The notes under the pieces are model-generated. The model was not told the DNA's origin. It searched no databases and worked only from the letters and a program-made list of their open reading frames with translations. The translations under genes were made by a program, and so were the position numbers. Positions 24,573-35,356 of a stretch of 64,000 bases of DNA are shown in pieces (within the stretch, counting starts at the first letter, position 1; each line of letters starts with the position of its first letter). This DNA is from Vigna angularis (taxonomy: Eukaryota > Streptophyta > Magnoliopsida > Fabales > Fabaceae): assembly GCF_016808095.1 (NCBI RefSeq), contig NC_068976.1, forward strand, positions 11,131,001-11,195,000. Direction: 5' to 3'.

Positions 24573-24795
24573 GACGAGCATTCGGTATAAGACCGTACAC
24601 TTCTTAGGACGAACGCTAAATATAAAACCGAGCGCTATTAGGACGAACGCTCAGTGTAAGACTGAGCGCTACTTAAGACGAACGCTTGGTATAACCCGAG
24701 CGCTATTAGGACGAACGCTCAGTGTAAGACCGAGCGCTACTTAAGACGAACGCTTGGTATAAACCGAGCGCTATTAGGACGAACGCTCAAATAGC
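24573..24795 (-). repeat. Hairpin-forming tandem repeats in LTR copy A
   Basis: Seven units of 33-35 bp, each starting GACGAACGCT on the + strand. Units at 24642, 24676, 24710 and 24744 form a 68-bp two-unit higher-order repeat. Most units fold on themselves: CGCTCAGT, GTAAG, ACTGAGCG pairs over 8 bp; CGCTTGGT, ATAA, ACCGAGCG also pairs. This resembles no CRISPR: repeats are not spaced by unique spacers. Confidence 0.85.
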
Positions 24796-25881
24796 ATTTT
24801 CAAATGGGGACGCTCGTTCTAAGACAGAATCCTTTCCAAATGAAAGAATTTCATTCTAAATCATTTTCAGAAAAAAAAAACCGAACGGTATATGACCGTA
24901 CGATGACGAACGTATTTTATCACATGACAGGAACATTATATTTCAGATTTTCATCTTCATCTAAGCTTAACATTTCTCCTACGATTCATAATCTTATAAT
25001 TTCTGTTTCATCATTTACTTCACTTACTATATAGAATTCACATTAATAAATCATACTATACAAAAATCATCCAGTATCTAATTCATACGTATCAACCAGC
25101 GCATACCATTTTCATTCATGCATAACAGCGATCGTTCAAACATACTCAAACACAGCATACATCTCATACATTCTATTTCTATCATGCTCGCACACAATCA
25201 TATACGTATGAATCAAATTATTAAGCTTCCCTTACCTGGATAGCAGTGTACTCCCAAATGCAAGATTTTGGTTCGACCTCTAACAGCGTTCTACCCTCAG
25301 GTTCACTCAACAACTTCCACTTAGTCTAAAACACCAAAAATCAGAAACAACTCAGACCTGTAACACATGCATGCAACCAAACTAGGGTTCGCATGAAACC
25401 AAAAAGGTCGAACGGTTAACGACAAGAACTTACCAGTTCCGATCCAAATTCTGTTCGGTCCAAAAGGAAGATCACAGCTGGACGAACGTTCCTACGGTTC
25501 TGAAATGGAATTCGGAGAAAGGCTTGGTGAGTTACAGTAGAGAGAAGTTTGGGATGTTCTAGAGAGAAGTTGGAGAAGATGAAGAGTTGAGGTTCTGAGG
25601 AAGAAGATGAGAGGTTCAGGTGAGAGGAAGGGTTTTTCGAAAACTCATTTTGTTCAATCCACGTTCGTGCGGACGAACGTCTCCCGATCCGACACCTGCA
25701 CACTCACTCTGACTTCAGAACCTTCCAACGTGACAAGTGGCGCTCGTGCATGCAGCGGTGAGTGCGTTTTTAATGCACTAAACGTGTGACGAGACGCATT
25801 TAAGGAAGCTGACAGGTGACTCAGCAATGCAATAAGTACAGATTTGACATTTAATTATGTTTAAATTTTCGAGATCTCACA

Positions 25882-28330
25882 ATTATGATTATTATATACT
25901 AATTTTAAATAAAAATGAATTATTTTTCGTGTTTGTGTTGTGAATTGTAATAACTATATTACGTATATAAACACATATTGGTACAAATACAAGAATAGTG
26001 TTTGTAAGGTAATAGAAATATTCTTTTTATATTAATTGTTATTGTATAAATATTTGCATATGTAAATATTTTATGTATTTTAATATGTATTTTTGTTTTT
26101 ATTATTATATTAATGCAAATGTAAATACATACATATTAGCCGAGATATTGAACTCAACCTTATTAAATAACTCAAGTTATTTAATAGAGTAATTGTATTG
26201 GATAACTTGACAGTTTGTTAATTTTTTTATTAACTATGTCTATTTATTTATAAATTCAAATTTTTTTAAAATATGTAAAATCAATTCTTTTCGGATGAAC
26301 TATAAATTAGACATCACTTTCTAATTTAAATGTTATTACCCATAAAAGAAAAATGAAATATTTAGAAAGTAGCAACCTGGAAGTTAGTATAAGTTGAACC
26401 GTAAAAGATAAGTGAAAGGAAAAGAGTAATCTATTGCGTGCAGTGCAATACTTCATCTCCAATGATTCATTTATTTTTCAGTCTAATTATTTATTTATTT
26501 ATTTTATTCAATTTTACATTAAATTAAGGAGTATTTGATTTAATTATTTAATTTCCACTCGATACAATTTTTTGTTTCAATTGTTTTTAAAATTGTATAA
26601 TTTCATTCGTAATACTCTTAGTTTTAAGTGGTGATAATGTTACTTAAAATTTATCATTATTTCCAAACAACGAATTTGGATTGAAAATATAAATCTATAA
26701 AATATTTATTTTGTAGTAGCTTGATCTATACTTCAGTATCAATTTATTCGTTATTACAATATTTTATTTTATTTACTCTTATAACCATTAGTGAATATGA
26801 TTTTCTTTTATCAATTTTACCTTTTATCCGTACATGTTATTTTACTATTATATCTTTGTAATTTTTTTTAAACTCAATTTTAATATAAAAATATATACTT
26901 ATATATAAATGAATTCTCTTTTTTTTTCAATATTATTCTTTAAATAAAATATTTTTTAAATTTAAATAAATATCTTATCAATTTTATTTTTAAGTATTGT
27001 TTCTTTACATTAATCAATTTTTTCTTTAATTTGACCACTTTTAAATTAATTATTATTTTTTCATAAAATACTTACAAAATAGATAAAAACTATGACTTAT
27101 AAAAATGATTTATATTTAATTTTATAATTATTATATTATACAATGATAATGATTTTATTATTTTTTTTATCATAAAAACATCAAAACACATTGCTACATG
27201 TGATTTCACTATTTATATAATAATATTTTTCACATGAGAATAAATTAAAAGTATGTGCTCAAATATTCTCAAATGATAATAACTTAGTTAATTATTTATG
27301 TGATGAAATTTAATTTAGTTTTATTAACACAACATTATTTAATAAATATGATTATTTAATAAATATATTTAAATTATTTATTTTTGTAAGTCTATTAATT
27401 TATTAGTTAGTTTAAATAACATAAAATTATTTAATAATTACATTAAAATATTTTATTTTAGGAACTTCTACTTTTTAATTATAAATTACTTTAAATAAAT
27501 TTTATTATGTATTTTGCAATTTATTTAATTTCCTTTTTTATAATAGTAGATTAAAAAATTTCTAAAATTTAAAAATAAATAAAAATTAATTTTAATTAAT
27601 ATTTATTATTATAGTTATTTAAATAAAATGGTTTTTTATAAATTTAAAAGCCTTATACAACTTGCAAAAAAATCAATAAAAATACTTCAAATTTTAATCA
27701 GAATTGTTTTAAAATTATAAATATTTAATAATGTGTTTTTATCTAAAAAGTAAATTTTATTATGTAATTATATTAATTAAATTTATCAAACATTTATAAT
27801 TTAATAAGTTGTTTTATAAAGTCGAAACCTATAAAAAAAACCTATCAAAACTTATTAAATAGTTACTAATTTATGAAGAGGTAGGCACTAGCCTTTCTTT
27901 TCCAATAAATTTATAAATATACATAAAAAGATAATATTTTATAATTAATTTTTTTGTACATATATTTCTTTTTTAATATCTCAATTTTTAATATAAATTA
28001 AGTTTTATCCTTTAATATTAGAGCATAAAGAAAAACAGAGTACATAATCTTCTAAAATAATAGACAAATTTTCTAAATACTACATGTAACTCAGAATTAG
28101 TACGAAATATAATTATAGTATTTTAAACTTCTCAAAATTACATAATTACATAAGTTCTTATGAAGCATGAGTGTTATTTAATGATTCTGACATTTATTTT
28201 AGAGAAAATTAACTTTCCTTTAGTTTGAAACTTGCTTGATTATTTATTTTATTTTATTTTTATAAATAATTGTAGTTTAGGTTATACTTAGGAGATATCA
28301 TCATTAATTTTCTTATTTTATAGGTTAATT
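25882..28330. other. AT-rich intergenic DNA
   Basis: About 2.4 kb of very AT-rich sequence with no coding frame, RNA gene or transposon protein that I can recognise. Confidence 0.6.
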
Positions 28331-28665
28331 TTGTTCTTTAGAAAAACATCAATCAAATTAAGGTGTTGGAACTCAGAAAAAGCACCTTCTTTCAAATTCA
28401 TGAAAATTTCATGTACTGATTCTTCAATACCTATTATGGTAGAATATTCATGTGGTATTTTCTCTGATTTTACACGTGTGATACATGTTCCCTCTATTTC
28501 TCCAAGTAAAATTCTTCGGATTGCAATGCCTATTGTATCGGCTTGACCTTTCATAAGTGGGGACAGAATAAAGCGTCCATAATAAAGACGCTTACTTTCT
28601 ATTCGTGATTCAACACATTTCCATTGTAGTGTCCGAGTAGAGAACCTTAATTTCTCTTGAACCAT
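28330..28665 (-). pseudogene. rpoA: Nuclear copy of plastid rpoA 5' part (NUPT)
   Basis: Plastid RNA polymerase alpha-subunit N-terminus, from ATG 28665 ([20 protein letters not shown] ... [20 protein letters not shown] ... [18 protein letters not shown] ... [11 protein letters not shown]). After NLKE (about 28384) the frame jumps to sequence like the later LIDLF part of rpoA (NLIDVF), so an internal deletion is likely. The full protein is about 330 residues; only about 110 remain. Non-functional in the nucleus. Confidence 0.9.
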
Positions 28666-28735
28666 AGTAATTATTTTGATCAAACTCTTGACTTGTTTTT
28701 TTCTCTTGAACTATTTTTAATGTTTATTTTTAGTT

Positions 28736-28820
28736 TTATACACGTCTTTTTTTAGGAGACCTACATCCATTATGTGGCATAGGAGTTACATCTCGTATAA
28801 AATTTAAAAGAGCATTAAAA
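28736..28820 (-). pseudogene. rps11: Nuclear copy of plastid rps11 3' end (NUPT)
   Basis: Minus strand reads [17 protein letters not shown] then SPKKRRV and stop TAA (28738-28736), the C-terminus of plastid ribosomal protein S11. It lies directly upstream of the rpoA copy in the same orientation, with 70 bases between, as in the plastid rps11-rpoA operon. Together they form one plastid insertion of about 0.5 kb. Confidence 0.88.
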
Positions 28821-28829
28821 GCATGATCT

Positions 28830-30094
28830 CATGAAGCCAAGATCACATTTGGGCGTCCCTCAAAGGACCTGAGCGTCATTTGCCTTGCAAAGACCACACC
28901 TGGGCACTCCATCCAAGGCGTTGAGCGCCATCGAGTTCGTAAAGTTGGTGTCTGGGCGCCCTCCTGTCTGGGCGTGACTTTTGCTGATGTGGCATTTTTG
29001 ACCTATTTAATGCTAACATGCAATGAGGGTGATATCTTTTAGCGGCTGAAGTATGAAAACACCTTCTTGGAGCACTTGAAGGCTAGTTTGGCTGTGTGAG
29101 AGCTTTCCCTTCTTCTTCCTTGGGTCTCCACCTCTTTCCATTTCTTCCATTGTAAGCTTGAGTTCTCCATGACAATGGAGAACTAATTCCATTCTTGTTG
29201 GGGGATTGATGTAACCACGAATCTCTTATGTAATTGCAACTGTTCTTAATGATTATAAGCTTCTTTCATTGATTGTTAGTGTTTAATTCCTTCACTTAAA
29301 GGTTGTTATGATATGATCAACTATAGCATGATTTTTGGTTTGCTTGATAATGTGTGAATCTAGAACTCGATTAAACACCTAAAGGAAATTGTATCTAGGG
29401 ATAGAACTTGAACCTTTCATTGTCTTAGATCTCAATTCTTAAAACGGATGAGCTTGTTAGGTTTTCCAATGGATTGAAGTTTAATAAGTAAGTTTAGGCT
29501 CTCTCTACTAATGAATTGGGTTGGAGTAAAATAATAGTTTGACATTAGCAAATCAATAATTTTTACATGCATAAGAGTGAAGTAGGTGGAAATATACCCA
29601 GATAGCAATTCATATCATTTTCAATCTTTCCTTCTAAGTGTTTGAGTTACCAAGGTTCACTGCCATTTATGTTTCATATTTACTTTAATTGCATAAAAAT
29701 CTAAATTATGGAATCATTCTTTAGTCTACATTAGTTAGAAACTATATGATTGTTTGGTGTTGCATGAGTCTTTTGGGAATAGTCTTACTAATTTATTACT
29801 TGAAACATTTACTTTGTTCACCTACATTCCTTTTGTTAAAATGAGTAAACTCACACCATTAAAAACTCTACAGAGGAGATTTTGGAATATTCTTTGTACA
29901 AATGAAATGTTATGTTTTACATAAATCTAATTTAAAACCTTTCTCTTTTGAATTATAAATTTTTGTTATTTTTTAATTCTAATTAAGTAAGATAGTGAGC
30001 TAACTCGTTTAACTCACCAAATCATGATAAATCTAACCAAGTTTAAATTTTTTCGACTCACTAATAAATGAATTGAGTTGAATTGACTCATTAA
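28830..30094. other. Unidentified, probably repetitive, non-coding sequence
   Basis: About 28840-29250 is less AT-rich. It carries repeated GGGCG boxes (GGGCGTCCCTC, GGGCGCCCTCC, GGGCGTGAC) and a TTCCATTGTAAGCTTGAG, then GTTGGGGGATTGATGTAAC segment of the type I associate with legume LTR leaders. No ends, primer site or protein was found. The rest is AT-rich. Confidence 0.4.
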
Positions 30095-30359
30095 GACCTT
30101 GTTCTTTTGAGTGGATTTGAGGGGATTTGAAGATAAATTTGAAGATAAATTTTTTTGTCCTTTATTTGAGTGAATTTGGAAGTAAATTAGAGTGAATTTG
30201 GAAATAAATTTTTTTAATTTGTCACGTTAATACAATTCTATACTAATTCTCACAAATTTTATTTCCAAATTCACTCTCATTTACCTTTAAATTCACTCAA
30301 ATAAACGATAAAAAAATTTATCTTCAAATCCTCTCAAATCCATTCAAAAGAACAAGGCA
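30095..30359. mobile_element. Foldback MITE (PIF/Harbinger Tourist-like)
   Basis: About 265 bp with long terminal inverted repeats. The left end reads CCTTGTTCTTTTGAGTGG, then ATTTGAGGGGATTTGAAGAT. The right end read on the minus strand gives CCTTGTTCTTTTGAATGG and ATTTGAGAGGATTTGAAGAT. Pairing continues for roughly 100 bases with mismatches and one extra TGAAGATAAATT in the left arm. The flanks are TAA on both sides (30092-30094 and 30360-30362), the target duplication of PIF/Harbinger MITEs. Confidence 0.85.
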
Positions 30360-30934
30360 TAAGTGACAAGGATCAAATGACCAACTATTTTTTTCCAAAT
30401 CCTTTTATCGGTTTGTACATAAACAATAATTTTTATTTGAATATTTTATAAATAAACACTTTTATTAATAAAATATACATCTTATCATCTTATTAAACTC
30501 TCTATATCTATAATTACGCATCTTTATATCTTGAATGTACATATACAAAATTTTTATTGTACAGAATAATTTTTGTACAAAAATTTAATCATACAAAATT
30601 TTAATTATAAAAAAATTATTCTCAATTGTCTTATTATATATTTTAAAATAAAAATTACTTTTACGCGTTTTTTATAATTCCATTTTAAATTTAATGATAT
30701 TTTTAATTTTAATAATTAATATTTTTAATTACATATACTTATACTTTAACCATTCATCCTTTAATAACATATAGTTTTATTACAAGGGAGTGAAGGTTAA
30801 GTTCCCATTCATAATAAAAAAAAAAGCCGAAAAAAAAAATCTAGCTTCCCAGTTCCGTTCAGTTCGTCCTTGGTTTGTTAAGGTTCTCTCACTTTCTCGT
30901 CTCATTCTTCTGTTTCTCCGAGATTTCATCGCAG
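30360..30934 (+). promoter_or_regulatory. Promoter and first non-coding exon of the KOC1-like gene
   Basis: AT-rich DNA gives way near 30835 to a CT-rich leader (TTCCGTTCAGTTCGTCC ... CTCACTTTCTCGTCTC) ending at donor ATCGCAG|GTAGTT (30934). The next exon begins at 32066 after TTACACTTTCAG, eight bases before the ATG, so a leader intron of about 1.1 kb is likely. The transcription start cannot be placed. Confidence 0.5.
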
Positions 30935-32073
30935 GTAGTTTCTTTTCCTATCAGCCCTTAAATTTATGGCAACTTATTATTCTTTCTCTGTTTCATACAC
31001 TGTTCCTATTCCTCTTAAAATTGGTAGAAACTAGCCTTCCTCTGTTGTCCAAACTTTCTTGATTGAACTATTCATAGGTAAACATAAATTTTAATTTTAT
31101 AAAGTTACATGATTTTTGTTGTTATACTATATATTGTTCTCTCCTTCTTAAAAGATAAGAGTTTGCTTCTGATTATGATGACGGGTTTACTTTTATGCAT
31201 GCATCATGCCATGCATGTTTTGACTTATTGGTGTTGGATGAGTGAGTGAGTGTGTGAGTGAGGAGGTTTGCGTTGTTCTGTTTTTGTGTGAAAGTTAAGA
31301 GCTTGTGTGGATTCGGTGAATTTCTTATTGAAATGAGTTTTATACTAATTTTCTCCTGTTCAAAAGCTTTCATTTTTAATTTAGTCATCTTTGTAGGGAC
31401 TACAAGATTAAAAAACAGAAGATATTAAAATGATGTATGCAAAGACTAAAAGGTTTACAAATGATCTAGTTAAGGCCTGAAAAGTGATTATGTTAAATAG
31501 AGAGATTAAAAGTGTGAATTTTTATAACTACAGGACCAAAAGAATGATTAAACTTTTTTTCTTTCTCCGATCTGGTGTTGGAAAATTCGGAATACGTGGC
31601 ACTCCTTTATCTCCATTTGATCTGTTTTTTTCTTATATCTCAACTTAACTTGTTATCACTTCGCACTTTTGAAGCTGCAGTTTCAGTTTTGACATGTGAT
31701 TAAACTGTTCAATATATCATAGTTTTTCAGATTCATTTCGGGTGTCATGTTGTAATATGTAATTTATGGATGACAACAATCTATGAATATGCTCTAGCTG
31801 TCAAATAATTACGTATATTTTGAATTCTTTTTATGTTTCTTCTGTATCCTAGGGGCACTTGATTAAGGCCAAAATGAATAGAGAAGGAAAGTAAAGTTCC
31901 ACCACGTTTACATTTTTTACACTATGCAATTTGTTGACATGCTAAGTCTTATATACAAGAGTCATTGTGTACACCTGCATGTTCAAATGTTAATAATTTT
32001 ATTTGATTAGCTGTCTTGGGATTTGTGCAATCTTCTGAATTATTCAATGAATATTACACTTTCAGTTTCAACA

Positions 32074-35000
32074 ATGTCTAAAGAAGTTGTTGATGATCCT
32101 TCAGCTGCTCCTTTTGAGTTTGAGATCTTGGATAGTGATTCTTACATTGTTAGATCTGTTAGAGCCTCAACCAATCGTGCAAATCCATGGATTGAACCTG
32201 AAAGGCTGAAACTTAGACACAGAATTGGTAGAGGCATCTTTGGTGATGTTTGGTTAGCAACTCATCATCAGTCAACTGAAGATTACGATGAGTACCATGA
32301 AGTTGCTGCTAAGATGTTACATTCAATTGGAGAGGATCACATGATGACTGTTATAGAAAAGTTCAATGAATTGTATTTTAAGTGCCAAGGAGTTGCTAGC
32401 ATGTCCTGGCTGCATGGAATTTCCATCTTAGAAGGAAGGGTTAGATTATAACTGTTGTTCATCAATGTTTTGGAGATTCTTAGCTATCTCTTTTACTTGT
32501 AGCTGGCTTACTTGTTTGTTTTTGTTCATAGATATGCATCATTATGAATTTCTACGTGGGTTCAATTGGTGACAAGATGGCAGGACTCAAAGAAGGAGGG
32601 ATTTCATTGCATGATGTTTTAAGGTGATGTGTTTTCAGTTTGTTCAGTGAATAAGCTTTATCATTTTCTGTAAATAGCAGGAGGCGGGAAAAGCAGATTG
32701 ATACTATGTGCATGTTACTGGCTGCAGGTATGGAGTCAATCTGGCTCAAGCTGTTCTGGAACTTCACTCTCTAGGGATCTTCATTCTTAACCTTAAACCA
32801 TTCAATGTTATTCTCAATGAGAACGATCAAGCAATTTTAGGAGATTTTGGAATTCCTAGTCTTTTGCTTGAATCCTCATTCTTAAGCACAGGTATGGATA
32901 AGAGGCTTGGAACACCAAATTACATGGCTCCAGAGCAATGGGAACCTGAGGTCAGAGGTCCTATATCATTTGAAACAGATTCTTGGGGGTTTGGTTGTAC
33001 CATTGTCGAAATGTTGACTGGTAATCAACCTTGGTATGGATGTCCTGTTCCCAGAATATACCAGTCAGTTGTTGAAAAGCATGAAAAACCCAATATTCCC
33101 AGTGGCCTTCCTTCTTCAGTTGAGAATATCCTCAGTGGATGCTTTGAGTATGATTTGAGGAATCGCCCTTTAATGGTGGACATTCTGAGTGTCTTTCAAA
33201 GGTTTGCATATATTTTTTATAGTATCTACCTTGAATTTTTCTGTGACTATGTAAGGTTTTGAATTGGGTAATTTCATACAGTTGTAGTTCTGTTGGGTTT
33301 GATGCATTCTATTTAGTTGCATTTATTTGGTGAGGTTTATGTGTGAGAAGGTCTAGTGTAGGGCGCATATGGATTTATTATGGATTTGATCCTGACCATT
33401 CAATCATAGATGAATGGCTACGTTGCCACTACTAGATAAACATGTTTGCTCCCCATTTGAGTTGGCATTATAGTCACTGAAAGGGCACTGACATTTTGAT
33501 GGAGAGTTCCTTGGATTAGTCTGAGTTCATGTGAAGAATTCCGTGAACATTATGAACATCTTCAACTCTTTTACAAGTGAAACTAGTTTTAGGGTAACTT
33601 CTTTAGGATGGTGCAGATAGTATGTTGTAATGGGGCAATGCGATTATCAATAGTCATATATCATGGATAATGTGTGGGGAGTAGATATGGGGTTGCTAAT
33701 ATACTCCCCCTTGGTGGGGTGTGTTAATAGAGGACACTTGGATTTATTAAATACTCTCAAAGGTAGCTTAATCTTTTTTGGTCAGTAAAAGGTGTAGCTT
33801 GATGACATTTCCTATTAGGGTGTGCCCAAGTCGGAAAGTATCTGTTAGAAGGAACAAAAATGGCTCAAAGAATCAAGTGGCTGGCATGTATTTGTTAGAC
33901 CATGTTTGTTGCTTAGCTCTCTAACTGCAATAGCAGAGGTAGGATAAAACTCCTATGTAACCTATTTCACACTGATGGTTTTCTTTTTCCTGAAGTCACA
34001 ACCTTATGTAACCTATTTTGGTATGATTTTGATATGATATGACTATTCATATTATATGAATTTATTACTCACATGAGGATGAGATTGGTCAGAAATATAT
34101 GATGATTTACCACATCAGAATTGCAATGGTCCCACGGGGATTCTCAGATAGTAGTTCGTTTCGTGCTAGAAAGAAATAGTGTGGGATATGATGGTGCAGT
34201 AGTTAGTTTTTATACATTTTCAGTGCCAAGAACTGGTAACCATTTTCATGTATATTTATGAAAATCTTTGTTCTATTTGTTTTTTAAATTCCATGAATCA
34301 ATTACATACGCACACCACTTTACAACACTGAAATATCCAATTGTATGCATCTTGCCTTGCAGTGCTCTGAATGAATTGGCCAATGATGGAGAATGGAGAT
34401 ATCTGGGAAATGTGAAAGTTAATCCAAAATCAGATAGCACTGGCTACACAGAGTGGTTCCTTTCAAAGGATCATCTTCAGGTGGGTGACATGGTCCGAAC
34501 TAGAAAGCTTCCCAATTCATGCAGACCTCAAAACATGGACATCCCAGAAGGAACTGTTGTCAGTTTAGAGTCTAACACAGATCACAGGTTCGCCCTTGTG
34601 AGGGTCCATGGCAATGAAGACCCTATCAGAATTCATGTATCATCCCTTGAACGTGTCACGTCTGGATTGGTAGCTGGTGATTGGGTATGTTTGAGGGAAG
34701 AAAACGAGAAGCACTCACATGTGGGCATTCTACATGCCATCAACCGTGACGGTAGTGTATCTGTTGGATTTCTTGGGCTGCAAGCTCTCTGGGACGGAAC
34801 CTCTTCTGATGTGGAAAAGGTGGAACCTTTCTGTGTTGGCCAGTTTGTGAGACTCAAAGACACCGTTTCGTGTCCTCGATTTGAGTGGCGGCGCAAAAGG
34901 GGCGGCGCCTGGGCTGCTGGCAGGATCTCATGGATTCTTCCGAATGGAGGTTTGGTTGTGAAGTTCCCAGGGATTATTCCTTTTGGCAATGAATCAAACA

Positions 35001-35356
35001 CCTACTTGGCTGATCCCTCTGAGGTTGAAGTGGTCGAGTTCAGGACTTGTCCAGGGATCATAGAAAAGTATGAACATTTAGAGGATCATCACTGGGCAAT
35101 TAGACCAGTTCTGGTTGCATTTGGTCTATTCACTGCTTTCAAATTTGGCATACTTGTTGGAAAGAAAGTGAGGAGGAACAACAAGGTCAATGCAGTAGAA
35201 ATTGAAAGTCATTATCAGAATGCCAATTCTGCTACAACAACTTCTACCACCACAATGAGATCTTCAAATGCTGCAAAACAAGGCAATGGAACATGGGTTC
35301 CTTCAGTTGCAAGTATAATTTTTAAGGAAGTTGGTAACTCATCCAACAGTCGGTAG
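32074..35356 (+). CDS. Tail-anchored protein kinase, KOC1-like (chloroplast outer envelope)
   Basis: Exons 32074-32439, 32532-32623, 32728-33201 and 34363-35356 join in frame to 641 codons. Start chosen at MSKEVVDDPS, after a likely acceptor at 32065; the in-frame ATG at 32023 would lie in the leader intron. Residues 52-59 form the glycine loop (GRGIFGDV) and Lys80 the VAAK lysine. The catalytic loop reads ILNLKPFN, with Asn174 where HRD kinases have Asp. DFG is intact (192-194), with MAPEQW at 219-224. Residues about 312-550 hold three SH3-like MIB/KEG-type repeats (VGDMVRTRK, AGDWVCLREEN, VGQFVRLKD). A hydrophobic span at about 560-577 (VLVAFGLFTAFKFGILVG) precedes a basic, Ser/Thr-rich tail. 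Architecture and the LNLKP motif match Arabidopsis KOC1, which acts in preprotein import. Databases often label such proteins KEG-like. Confidence 0.9.

Larger units (their letters stand above)
23275..25881 (-). mobile_element. Solo LTR, long GAACG-repeat family (copy A)
   Basis: A 2607-bp unit bounded on the + strand by TGTAACATCCC and GAGATCTCACA, that is TG...CA on the minus strand. It is flanked by a perfect 5-bp duplication ATTAT (23270-23274 and 25882-25886). There is no internal retrotransposon DNA, so it is a solo LTR left by LTR-LTR recombination. In the minus direction it shows a CT-rich leader, donor GAACTG|GTAAGT (exon end 25434), donor CCAG|GTAAGG (25236), the hairpin array, and a terminal small ORF. 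An (AT)n run occupies 23737-23803. Parent superfamily unknown; size and TSD fit an LTR retrotransposon. Confidence 0.85.

Noticed and set aside
24573..24795. CRISPR-like regular repeat array
   Set aside because: Plant nuclear context, repeats are contiguous with no unique spacers, and they lie in a solo LTR.
30790..31062. 90-codon frame before the kinase gene
   Set aside because: Overlaps the likely leader exon and intron, with no family match.
32023..32073. Upstream in-frame ATG for the kinase
   Set aside because: Lies before the likely splice acceptor at 32065, so it would be in intron sequence; the family start fits 32074 better.
34633..35001. 122-codon minus-strand frame
   Set aside because: Shadow of the KOC1-like last exon.
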